DNA of 39,160 nt from an uncultured Clostridia bacterium (GTDB lineage Bacteria; Bacillota; Clostridia; Oscillospirales; Oscillospiraceae). The translations under genes were made by a program, and so were the position numbers. The notes beneath the pieces were generated by a model, which did not search any database, had not been told where the DNA came from, and saw nothing but the letters and a program-made list of their open reading frames with translations. Of the stretch, positions 15,301 to 22,699 are shown in pieces (the first letter of the stretch is position 1; each line of letters begins with the position of its first letter). The stretch covers positions 1 through 39,160 of the forward strand of contig CAMAKJ010000002.1 of assembly GCA_945836055.1 (NCBI GenBank), written 5' to 3'.

Positions 15301-17739
15301 ATGAAATTACATGAAATCATCGGGAAACTGACCCTGGAAGAAAAGGCGGCGCTACTCCAGGGCTGGAGCACCTGGACTACCCGGGAAGTACAGCGCCTGG
15401 GGATCCCTGCCATTTTCCTGTCCGACGGGCCTCACGGCCTGCGCAAGCAGGCGGGAGCGGGGGACCATCTGGGCCTGAACGCTTCCGTTCCCGCTACCTG
15501 CTTCCCCACCGCCGCCACCATGGCAAACTCCTGGGATGTGGAACTGGGCGAGGAGCTGGGCCGTGCCTTGGGCGAAGAAGCCGCCGCGAACGATGTGCAC
15601 ATGGTGCTGGGCCCGGGCCTTAACATGAAGCGCTCCCCCCTGTGCGGACGGAACTTCGAGTATTTTTCCGAGGATCCGTACCTGGCAGGAAAGATGGGCG
15701 CTGCTTACATCCGGGGCATCCAGGCAAACGGCGTTGCCGCCTGCCCCAAGCACTTCGCCGCCAACTCCCAGGAGCTGCGGCGGATGTGCATGGACTCCGT
15801 GGTGGATGAGCGGACACTGCGGGAAATCTACTTAACCGCCTTTGAAATGGCCGTCACCGAGGGCAAGGCCAAAACCATCATGTCCAGCTACAACATGGTC
15901 AACGGCACCTATGCCAACGAAAACGCCCACCTTCTTACGGAAATCCTCCGGGGTGAGTGGGGCTTTGACGGCTTTGTGGTCACCGACTGGGGCGGAGACA
16001 ACGACCACGCGGCAGGCGTAAAGGCAGGCTCCAACCTGGTAATGCCAGCTCCCGGCCCGGACTGCGCCATCGGCCTCGTTCAGGCTGCCAAAGCGGGCCG
16101 GGTTTCCGAAAAGGAGCTGGACAAGCGGGTAGAAGAGCTTCTGAATGTGGTGTTTTCCACCAGTGAGGCGGTTTCCAAGGCGCCCAAGACCTTTGACAAG
16201 GAAGCCCACCACGCCATTGCCCGGAAATGTGCCGAAGGCTCCATCGTCCTGCTGGACAACGACGGCATTCTGCCCTTGGACAAAAGCTGCACGGCGGCGA
16301 TCATCGGCGACTTTGCCGAGGCACCCCGGTACCAGGGAGCAGGCTCCAGTCAGGTTAACCCAACAAAGCTGGATGATTTGAAAAGTGCGCTGGAAAATTC
16401 CGGTCTGGAAATCACCGGATTTGCCCAGGGCTTCTCCCGCACCGATCCCAAACCGGATAACAGCCTGATCGCTCCGGCAATTCTGCTGGCGAAAATGTCG
16501 GATGTGGTGATCCTCTGTGTGGGTCTGGATGAAATCGCGGAATCCGAGGGCTTGGACCGGGTATCCATGGAGCTGAGCCAGGGACAGAGAATGCTTCTCG
16601 ATGAGATTTATAAGGTTAACCGTAATATCATTTTGGTGCTCTCCGGCGGCGCGCCTTTTGTTATGCCGGAACGGCATAAATATAAAGCAGCCATCCATGG
16701 CTACCTGGGCGGTCAGGCGGGTGCGGGTGCCATGGCGGACGCCCTGCTGGGTAAGGTCAATCCCTCCGGCAAGCTGAACGAGACTTGGCCGGAGAAGCTT
16801 TCGGACAACCCCTCCTATCCTTATTTCCCCAGCAAAGAGCGCACCGCCGAATACCGGGAGGGCTTGTACATCGGCTACCGTTACTACGATACCGCCGGTG
16901 TGCAGGTGAGATATCCCTTCGGCTATGGACTCAGCTACACCAGCTTTGCCTATTCCGATATTTCCGCTTCGAAAGATTCCGTCACCTTTACCATCACCAA
17001 TACCGGCAAAGTTGACGGCGCAGAGGTGGCCCAGGTGTACGTCTCCTGCAAGGACGGGAAGGTGTTCCGGCCCAATAAAGAGCTCAAAGGCTTTGCAAAG
17101 GTGTTCCTGAAAGCGGGGGAGCGCAAAACCGTCACCGTTGCGCTGGATGACAAGGCCTTCCGCTACTTCAATGTAAAGACTGACCGCTGGGAAGTGGAAC
17201 CAGGGAACTATGTGATCTGTGTGGCCTCCAATGTAAATGATGTCCATCTGACGGAAACCCTCTGGGTGGAGGGCACAGAAGCGCCCACGCCCTACGGCGA
17301 GCTGCTCAGTTACGAAAGCGGAAAAATCCAGCAAGTAAGCGATGCCGAGTTTGAGACGCTGTTGGGGCATCCCATTCCCGACGGCCACTGGAGCGGCGAG
17401 CTGACCAGGAACGACGCCATCTGCCAGCTGTACTACGCGAAATCTGCCCCGGCAAGACTGGTGTACAGGATTCTGACCAGTCTGAAAAACAAGGCCGAAG
17501 CCAAGGGAAAACCGGACCTGAATATCCTGTTCATTTACAACATGCCCTTCCGTGCACTGGGCAAGATGGCGGGCGGCATGGTCAGTGACAAGATGGTGGA
17601 CGACATTGTGTTCCTGGTCAACGGCCACTTCTGGCGGGGACTGGGACGGGTCATCGCGGACTTCTTCCGTAATATGAGTCGCAACAAGGCATTTATGAAG
17701 AAATTGGAAGCAGAACCGGCTAAGGAGGCTAATGTATGA
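15301..17739 (+). CDS. Cytoplasmic glycoside hydrolase family 3 (beta-glucosidase-like)
   Basis: The protein has 812 aa in classic order. The GH3 N-terminal barrel carries LSDGPHGLRKQ near residue 40, GRNFEYFSEDPYLAG, KHFAANSQE, and nucleophile Asp229 in FVVTDWGG. The C-terminal domain starts around 310 (EGSIVLLDNDGILPL), and an FnIII-like domain near 535 (YPFGYGLSYTSF). A tail of roughly 120 residues after it contains amphipathic or hydrophobic stretches (DDIVFLVNGHFWRGLGRVIADFF). There is no signal peptide. ATG 15301 is chosen because GAGGAG ends 8 nt before it; a GTG three codons earlier overlaps the SD. It probably hydrolyses imported oligosaccharides or glycosides. It is in an operon with the GtrA-like gene (ATGA overlap). 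Confidence 0.9.
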   Translation: MKLHEIIGKLTLEEKAALLQGWSTWTTREVQRLGIPAIFLSDGPHGLRKQAGAGDHLGLNASVPATCFPTAATMANSWDVELGEELGRALGEEAAANDVHMVLGPGLNMKRSPLCGRNFEYFSEDPYLAGKMGAAYIRGIQANGVAACPKHFAANSQELRRMCMDSVVDERTLREIYLTAFEMAVTEGKAKTIMSSYNMVNGTYANENAHLLTEILRGEWGFDGFVVTDWGGDNDHAAGVKAGSNLVMPAPGPDCAIGLVQAAKAGRVSEKELDKRVEELLNVVFSTSEAVSKAPKTFDKEAHHAIARKCAEGSIVLLDNDGILPLDKSCTAAIIGDFAEAPRYQGAGSSQVNPTKLDDLKSALENSGLEITGFAQGFSRTDPKPDNSLIAPAILLAKMSDVVILCVGLDEIAESEGLDRVSMELSQGQRMLLDEIYKVNRNIILVLSGGAPFVMPERHKYKAAIHGYLGGQAGAGAMADALLGKVNPSGKLNETWPEKLSDNPSYPYFPSKERTAEYREGLYIGYRYYDTAGVQVRYPFGYGLSYTSFAYSDISASKDSVTFTITNTGKVDGAEVAQVYVSCKDGKVFRPNKELKGFAKVFLKAGERKTVTVALDDKAFRYFNVKTDRWEVEPGNYVICVASNVNDVHLTETLWVEGTEAPTPYGELLSYESGKIQQVSDAEFETLLGHPIPDGHWSGELTRNDAICQLYYAKSAPARLVYRILTSLKNKAEAKGKPDLNILFIYNMPFRALGKMAGGMVSDKMVDDIVFLVNGHFWRGLGRVIADFFRNMSRNKAFMKKLEAEPAKEANV

Positions 17740-18311
17740 ACGCAATCAAAAACTGGTGGGGTTCCTTCGCCCAGAAACATCCCGAACTGTCCAAATGGGT
17801 CCGGGAGGGCGGCCTGTTCGTCATCGTCAGCAACCTGATCACGGTATTCAAGTATTTCCTGCTGACCTTCCTGCCCGCGGCCTTTGCATTCCTAGGCTCC
17901 CGGGACTTTGGTTTCCCCGGCATTGACCTGACGCTGTTCGGCATTGACTTCAAGTGGTACATCATCGGCTACGGCGCGGATCAGGGGGGCATTGCCTACT
18001 TCACCGCCTACATGATTGCCATGGTCATTGGCGAGGTCATCAACTTCTTCATCCAGCGGGGCTGGGTGTTCCGGAGTAAGGGAAACATCGCCTGGCAGGG
18101 CATGTGGTACGTCATCGCGTTCTGCATCGTCACCTGTGTGGTTAACTCCATCAACTGCATCTGGGTGGCCGTGGCCGGGTACTTCGTTCCCGCGTGGCTG
18201 TATAACATCGGCACCACGGTCCTGAATGGCGGCGTTTCCATGGTTGTCTTCTTCTTCGTCAACAAGATCATCTTCCCCGAGGGGGAGCCCCAGAAGAAAG
18301 AGATTCGCTAA
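17736..18311 (+). CDS. GtrA-like membrane protein
   Basis: The protein has 191 aa with four predicted helices (about 26-50, 85-105, 121-142, 150-175). The conserved features fit the GtrA family: an early V(R)EGGLFVIVSNLITVFKYF helix, FFIQRGWVFRS after helix 2, and FFFVNKIIF near the end. GtrA proteins are thought to flip or help transfer undecaprenyl-phosphate-linked sugars in glycan decoration. A long loop between helices 1 and 2 is larger than in most members. Its start overlaps the GH3 stop (ATGA), and TAAGGAGG lies upstream. The pairing with GH3 enzymes suggests turnover or remodelling of a surface glycan, which is inference. Confidence 0.8.
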   Translation: MNAIKNWWGSFAQKHPELSKWVREGGLFVIVSNLITVFKYFLLTFLPAAFAFLGSRDFGFPGIDLTLFGIDFKWYIIGYGADQGGIAYFTAYMIAMVIGEVINFFIQRGWVFRSKGNIAWQGMWYVIAFCIVTCVVNSINCIWVAVAGYFVPAWLYNIGTTVLNGGVSMVVFFFVNKIIFPEGEPQKKEIR

Positions 18312-18349
18312 GTCAGGCCCGGGCGTCTTCCTCCATACCCGGGGCATTG

Positions 18350-18396
18350 AAAATCCCACATTCCCCTCTTTGAGGCGAAATGTGGGATTTTTGTAA
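18350..18396 (+). terminator. Terminator of the GH3-gtrA operon
   Basis: The perfect 13-bp arms AAAATCCCACATT (18350-18362) and AATGTGGGATTTT (18379-18391) are followed by TTGTAATTT. This marks the end of the host operon just left of the mobile element. Confidence 0.8.
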
Positions 18397-18430
18397 TTTC
18401 TCCAAGCGGCGTTTCTCCCCTTGACGAAAA

Positions 18431-18745
18431 TTATGCATCCGTCTGCTGCAGTAATTCCAGTATTAACTGTGCACCAAGCTGGAGTCCTGCCAGGAAAGCG
18501 ATACGCTCGTGTTCCGCGCAGAGAGCTCCCACAAGGAAAAACACCCGATCATTATCCTTTAAGGACAATTCCTCCAGGCAAGCGTTCAAATTGGCGCTTG
18601 CCTGTTTTGTTTTCTCATTGCTCATATTATGACATTCCGAATAATGCCAGTACAGGGAGTCCAGAGCTGGGAAATCGCAGTCGTCATCAAACTGGATCGG
18701 GTGGATTTCCACATAGGCTTTCAGCTTTTCAAGATAGGCTTTCAT
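18431..18745 (-). CDS. Small conserved protein, DUF6809-like
   Basis: The protein has 104 aa if the ATG at 18745 is used; GGTG lies 6 nt before it, and ATG 18751 or TTG 18763 are alternatives. It opens with MKAYLEKLKAYVEIHPI. A helical C-terminal half, ending in EHERIAFLAGLQLGAQLILELLQ, resembles small proteins carried by Clostridia mobile elements that I recall as DUF6809. It has no signal peptide or membrane helix. Function is unknown. It lies downstream of the sigma factor gene on the same strand, separated by about 130 bp with no clear gene. Confidence 0.6.
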   Translation of the reverse strand: MKAYLEKLKAYVEIHPIQFDDDCDFPALDSLYWHYSECHNMSNEKTKQASANLNACLEELSLKDNDRVFFLVGALCAEHERIAFLAGLQLGAQLILELLQQTDA

Positions 18746-18873
18746 GTACATCACCGCTTTCAAAAGATTTGTGTGATGTTACCTTGGAATGTGCAGTTTT
18801 GCAACTGTCTATTATGCCGATTTTTTTGCTCAAAATTCACCCCAGCGAACATCAAGGCGGGCAGCACAGTTTT

Positions 18874-19656
18874 TTATACCTGGGAGAAAGAGTTGCCCTG
18901 TGCCACTTGACGGAGGAGACGGGATACGCACCGCCAGATTGGAATTGCGCTATCTCTGCATAATTTCCGAAGCCGCTCCAACGCGGCTTCTTTTGCTTTG
19001 TATACCCCGTCCGGGGTGAGCATCTCTTCAAAAGACAGGTCATCCACAGATTTTTGTTCAAAACCAAAGACACCATAGCAGCTTCCAAGGATATACTGCT
19101 CCTTCGCAGACAATTTACGGAATTGTTGCTCCAGCAGTTCTATCTGAATCTTTTTCAGAACGGAATGTTCAACGGATTCGGTGATCGGGCAGTTCTGTTC
19201 TTCCTCATACAGTGCATCAAAGGAAACGGCGTGGGTGTTGTGATTGATAAGCAGTGCAGCACGAGCCGGTGTGATTCCAAGTTCTTTTGCCACGGCATCT
19301 ACAGCCAGATTCGCCTCGTTGTATAGCCGCTGCGCTTTGCGGACAAGTTCCATCTGGTGTTTACTGAGCGGAATACTCCCCGTGTTCTTTTCAAGGTAAC
19401 GGTACATGGCTCCCTGAAGATGGGGGTACAGGTATGTAGTCAGGCGTGATTTTTCCGGATCATAAGTTCGGCTGCGGAGTAATTCCAGGAAGGCCAGCAT
19501 ACCCACACTGCACAGTTCTTCAATATCAGAATAGTTGAAAGTATCTGCCGCTCTGACTGCGACAGATCGAATGAAATCTCTATTATTCCGGCACAGTTGT
19601 TCCAGCGCTTGGCTGCTGCCCTGGTAGTACGCCCGCACCAATTCCTCATTGGTCAT
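18874..19656 (-). CDS. Sigma-70 family RNA polymerase sigma factor of the mobile element
   Basis: The protein has 260 aa. Region 2 is visible as DIEELCSVGMLAFLELLRSRTYDPEKSRLTTYLYPHLQGAMYRYL in several blocks (about 45-95). A region 3-like segment (VDAVAKELGITPARAALLI) follows, then region 4 (LSAKEQYILGSCYGVFGFE ... AKEAALERLRKL, about 185-240). The SD AGGAG lies before ATG 19656, only 4 nt after the stop of the DUF6076-like gene, so the two are cotranslated. It may redirect host polymerase to element promoters, or have degenerated to a regulatory role. Region 4 has an insertion (FEQKSVDDLSFEEMLT) compared with typical members. Confidence 0.8.
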   Translation of the reverse strand: MTNEELVRAYYQGSSQALEQLCRNNRDFIRSVAVRAADTFNYSDIEELCSVGMLAFLELLRSRTYDPEKSRLTTYLYPHLQGAMYRYLEKNTGSIPLSKHQMELVRKAQRLYNEANLAVDAVAKELGITPARAALLINHNTHAVSFDALYEEEQNCPITESVEHSVLKKIQIELLEQQFRKLSAKEQYILGSCYGVFGFEQKSVDDLSFEEMLTPDGVYKAKEAALERLRKLCRDSAIPIWRCVSRLLRQVAQGNSFSQV

Positions 19657-19660
19657 AGGA

Positions 19661-20743
19661 TCATCTCCTGACTGGTTCTTTCTTTGGATGCCCTACAGGG
19701 TTGGATTTCCTTTTCACACCGCAGAGGGGATACAGGTTTTTGGATTCCAGGGATTTCTCAAAATCTGCGTATGTAATTCCGGAATGAATTTTTGCCGCAT
19801 GGTATAGCTCTTCCGCCTTTGCTTTCAGTGATAGCTTTTCCTTTTCTGTGATGATCCCCCTGGAACAGTCCTTGGTGATCCGCTGCAGGCAGCGCCGCAG
19901 GGCATCCATCTTGGGATCATCTTCAGGTGTTTCCTTTCTGCGGGTAAGCCGGTAGCCCATTTGTGCGCAGGTGTATTTTGGATTATCCGGAGCCGGGTTG
20001 TCGCAGTATTTTGTGTGGAGCCGTTTTGTCAGCAGGAAAAACCGTCCGCAGTATTCACACTGCCGAATGAGATGCCCGGCTTCCAGTGCTTTGTAGAAAT
20101 CAATCTTCAAAAGCATCAGCAAATCGTCCGAGGTGTACGTCTCCACAATTTGAAAATCACCAGATGCAGAAGCCGCATTTCCGGATTCAAAGTCCAGCGT
20201 GATTGGCTTGTTGCGGTGGTACGCATACAGATACCCTTTCTTTTCATCCCGCAGGTAGATGGGATAGTAATTATCCGTCAGTCGTTTTACTGCTTCAGAA
20301 ATGCTGCCGGAATTCAGTTCTTGTATTGGCATAACACCGTTCCGGATGAAATGACCGATAACGGTATGAAAAAACGAGATATCCGTCACAATCCCCTTGA
20401 AATAGCTGAAGTACTCCCGGTACGCGGGCCAATCCTTGTATGTGAGGACCGTTGTTTCCCAGAAAACAGACCAGTCCCTTTGCAGCAGGTCAAGCAGCGG
20501 ATATTCACGCAGGAGTGTCTCCAGTTTCAGATAAGCATCATTCGCCTGAAACCAGAGAGCATAATCTCCGATGTCTTCATACTGCTGGGCAAGTGCCCTG
20601 CCCTTTCTCAGAAGATCATACATTTCCTGGATCCTACAGCTGGGGGTGTTCAAAATCTGCACAGAGAGTTCTCCTAAAGTAAATTCCTGTCCATAGATGC
20701 GGATGAGCTTTCTGTCAACGCTGAAGGTAATACGATCTATCAT
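19661..20743 (-). CDS. DUF6076-like protein with zinc-ribbon motif
   Basis: The protein has 360 aa, starting at ATG 20743 with GAGAGG 6 nt upstream. The first 230 residues are mixed alpha/beta and unrecognised. A probable zinc-binding cluster, CEYCGRFFLLTKRLHTKYC followed by a further Cys in KYTCAQMGYR, lies near 250-290, then a basic helical tail. The architecture matches what I recall as DUF6076, a Firmicutes family found on mobile elements and resembling CGNR-type zinc fingers. It could be a DNA- or RNA-binding regulator. It precedes the sigma factor gene in a two-gene unit and is divergent from the ATPase gene. Confidence 0.65.
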   Translation of the reverse strand: MIDRITFSVDRKLIRIYGQEFTLGELSVQILNTPSCRIQEMYDLLRKGRALAQQYEDIGDYALWFQANDAYLKLETLLREYPLLDLLQRDWSVFWETTVLTYKDWPAYREYFSYFKGIVTDISFFHTVIGHFIRNGVMPIQELNSGSISEAVKRLTDNYYPIYLRDEKKGYLYAYHRNKPITLDFESGNAASASGDFQIVETYTSDDLLMLLKIDFYKALEAGHLIRQCEYCGRFFLLTKRLHTKYCDNPAPDNPKYTCAQMGYRLTRRKETPEDDPKMDALRRCLQRITKDCSRGIITEKEKLSLKAKAEELYHAAKIHSGITYADFEKSLESKNLYPLCGVKRKSNPVGHPKKEPVRR

Positions 20744-20759
20744 TTGTAACCTCTCCCAA

Positions 20760-20773
20760 TTTGTCAGGACAAA
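20760..20773. promoter_or_regulatory. Palindrome in the divergent region of the element
   Basis: TTTGTC-AG-GACAAA lies just upstream of the DUF6076-like start codon and its SD, between divergent genes. It is a candidate operator for control of both. Confidence 0.35.
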
Positions 20774-20834
20774 CGGAAATAACCTGTCCCGGAATACTAT
20801 GAGTTTAGCAAAAAATGTCCACAATGTATGTAGA

Positions 20835-20879
20835 AGAATGTCGAGGCCAATGTGTTTGGTTCGACGTTCTTACTTTTTT
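20835..20879 (+). promoter_or_regulatory. Hairpin with U-run just before the ATPase gene (attenuator or operator)
   Basis: An interrupted inverted repeat (AGAA-GTCGA-CCAA paired with TTGG-TCGAC-TTCT, 20835-20870) is followed by TACTTTTTTG. The SD of the ATPase gene (AGGAGG, 20885-20890) comes 6 nt after the T-run. Such a terminator-like fold in a leader suggests transcription attenuation. As DNA it could also bind a dimeric repressor. Confidence 0.5.
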
Positions 20880-20897
20880 GTGGGAGGAGGTGAGATA

Positions 20898-21917
20898 ATG
20901 GAAAAGGAACTGATGGCTGTGGATGGAGAAACACTATGGGATCTGGAATTCGGTGCCCAGCGGTTTTGCATTCGCGGTCTGCTGCCGCAAGGGCTGTGTA
21001 TCCTGGGCGGCGCGCCGAAGATCGGGAAATCCTGGCTGGTGCTGGACTGGTGTATCCGAATCGCAAAGGGTGAACCAATCTGGGACATGGATACTACCCA
21101 GGGCACAACGCTGTACCTGTGTCTGGAGGACACCCTCCAACGGGTGCAGCACCGGGTGTACTGTATGTCGGAGGAAGCAACGCCCAATGCCTACTTCGCA
21201 ACTGCGGTAGGTACGCTGGCGGATGATCTGGAGGAGCAGATTTCTTCCTTTCTGCTGTCACACCCGGATACGGTTCTGGTGGTGGTCGATACCTTTCAGA
21301 TGGTGCGTGGAAATACAAATGATCCGTCCTATGGTAGTGACTATCAGGATATGCAGCGGCTGAAGCGCATTGCCGACAAGTATGGGATCACCATTCTGCT
21401 GGTACACCATCTGCGAAAGCAGGGTGACCGGGATCCTGTGAACCGGCTCTCCGGGACAACGGGCATCAGCGGTGCGGTGGACGCGGTGTTCGTTCTGGAC
21501 AAAAAAGAGCGGTCGCAGAACACAGCACTGCTGGTGTGCACCGGGCGGGACATTGAGTACCGGGAGCTGGAACTGAGGTTCTCCAAGGAACGGTGCGTGT
21601 GGGATCTGGTATCCGACAGTGCAGAGCATCCGGAGCAGTTACTGCCGCCGGAGCTGAATGCCTTTCTGGGGTACATGAAGGAAGTGCGGTTCTACTCTGG
21701 TGGAAACACGGAACTGTCTGAGACGTTCAATATGTTCTCCGGCAGTAACATTGAACCCAAACGGCTCAAGCAGCTGATGAACTGTTCCAAGGAAGCGCTG
21801 CGGGAGCTGGGGCTGACTTTTCGCAGCTACCGGAGCAACGGTCAGCGGCTGGTGGAGGTGCGGTACGTCGAGCCAGTGACGCAAGTGCCGCAAGTGACGC
21901 AGAAAACCGGCCCCTAG
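20898..21917 (+). CDS. RepA-like AAA ATPase (AAA_25 / hexameric helicase type)
   Basis: The protein has 339 aa, starting at ATG 20898, 7 nt after AGGAGG; upstream in-frame ATGs lack an SD and run through the hairpin. Walker A is GGAPKIGKS (37-45), and Walker B is VLVVVDTFQMV with Asp131. LLVHHLRKQGDRDPVNRLSGTTGISGAVD is the conserved block after it, which may be read as two segments. The C-terminal 80 residues look like a winged-helix region. RecA-fold ATPases of this type act as replicative helicases of plasmids and mobile elements. In this element it could support replication of the excised circle. It has the opposite orientation to the sigma operon. Confidence 0.8.
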   Translation: MEKELMAVDGETLWDLEFGAQRFCIRGLLPQGLCILGGAPKIGKSWLVLDWCIRIAKGEPIWDMDTTQGTTLYLCLEDTLQRVQHRVYCMSEEATPNAYFATAVGTLADDLEEQISSFLLSHPDTVLVVVDTFQMVRGNTNDPSYGSDYQDMQRLKRIADKYGITILLVHHLRKQGDRDPVNRLSGTTGISGAVDAVFVLDKKERSQNTALLVCTGRDIEYRELELRFSKERCVWDLVSDSAEHPEQLLPPELNAFLGYMKEVRFYSGGNTELSETFNMFSGSNIEPKRLKQLMNCSKEALRELGLTFRSYRSNGQRLVEVRYVEPVTQVPQVTQKTGP

Positions 21918-22119
21918 ATTTTGTGTCCCTTGCGTTCCTTGCGGCACTGCTCTGCCAGAAAAGCCCCTGTGCGCCGGATTTGGAGCCGTAGCGAGCGGTT
22001 TCCGGACTTTTCCGAGCCGCGGAGGGTAGTAACCCCACCGGAGGTGGACAGCCGGAATAACCCCAGTTTTCAACCCACTTTGGCCCGACCCTCAAATTCG
22101 GTGCCGTAGACAACGAAAA
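21918..22119. other. Non-coding stretch between ATPase gene and oriT candidate
   Basis: No convincing gene is seen here. Short frames lack ribosome binding sites. The stretch leads into the hairpin cluster and probably belongs to the same replication/transfer control region. Confidence 0.4.
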
Positions 22120-22336
22120 GCCGCCTGCAGGCGGCGGGATTTCCCAGACCATCCCGGGGGCCCCATAAAGTCGAATGGACTTTATGGGGAGAGGAGGAGC
22201 ACGGATACAGGCGGAGCTTTCCGTAAGGAAAGCGGAGCGGTGTACCCGTCGCTCCGACGACGGGGCAAGCAGAGCGTCCGGCTGTCCGCCTGACGCACCC
22301 CCAGCCCCTTAAGGGGAGAACCGGGCGGAAGCCCGG
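22120..22336. other. Candidate origin of transfer (cluster of inverted repeats)
   Basis: Six dyads lie within 217 bp just upstream of mobC: a 16-bp palindrome (22120-22135); a perfect 12-bp inverted repeat with loop GAATG (CCCCATAAAGTC at 22161-22172, its complement at 22178-22189); GCTTTCC-GTAA-GGAAAGC (22216-22233); CCCGTCG-N6-CGACGGG (22245-22264); CCCCTTAAGGGG (22305-22316); and CCGGGC-GGAA-GCCCGG (22321-22336). Relaxases and MobC accessory proteins bind inverted repeats next to the nick site, and oriT usually adjoins the mob genes. The nick site itself cannot be fixed by eye. Confidence 0.6.
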
Positions 22337-22372
22337 ACCCACTTTGACCATATCACGAAATGGAGGAATTCA

Positions 22373-22699
22373 ATGCCAGAAAATCGAAAACGAAGTATGA
22401 CCCTGACCATCCGGGTTACTCCCGGAGAAAAAGCTGCCATTCTGAGGAAGGCAGAACAGGCGGGTTTAAGCCTGACGGACTACCTTGTGACGGCCGCGCA
22501 GAGTACCCAGATTTTTGTAGCGGAGGACATAAAACCGATGCTGACGGAACTGAAGCGCATCGGCAATAACCTGAACCAGATCACCGCCAAAATCAATGTG
22601 GGAGCCTTCAAGTCCTACAATTTCAGCGAAGTTATTGCGTGGCAGAGTAAACTCTATGAGGAGCTTGTCCGTATCGGAGGTAAGGGTTGGCAACTGTAA
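22373..22699 (+). CDS. mobC: MobC-like relaxosome accessory protein
   Basis: The protein has 108 aa, with ATG 22373 placed 6 nt after GGAGG. An N-terminal ribbon-helix-helix-like part (MTLTIRVTPGEKAAILRKAEQAGLS in two segments) is followed by the typical MobC block LTELKRIGNNLNQITAKIN (about residues 59-77). MobC proteins bind oriT, open the DNA and help the relaxase nick. The gene overlaps the relaxase gene by 13 bp. It follows the inverted-repeat cluster directly, which supports the oriT reading there. Confidence 0.88.
   Translation: MPENRKRSMTLTIRVTPGEKAAILRKAEQAGLSLTDYLVTAAQSTQIFVAEDIKPMLTELKRIGNNLNQITAKINVGAFKSYNFSEVIAWQSKLYEELVRIGGKGWQL

Noticed and set aside
15832-17745. 637-codon minus-strand frame opposite the cytoplasmic GH3 gene
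   Set aside because: No recognisable domain, and the opposite strand is a certain gene.
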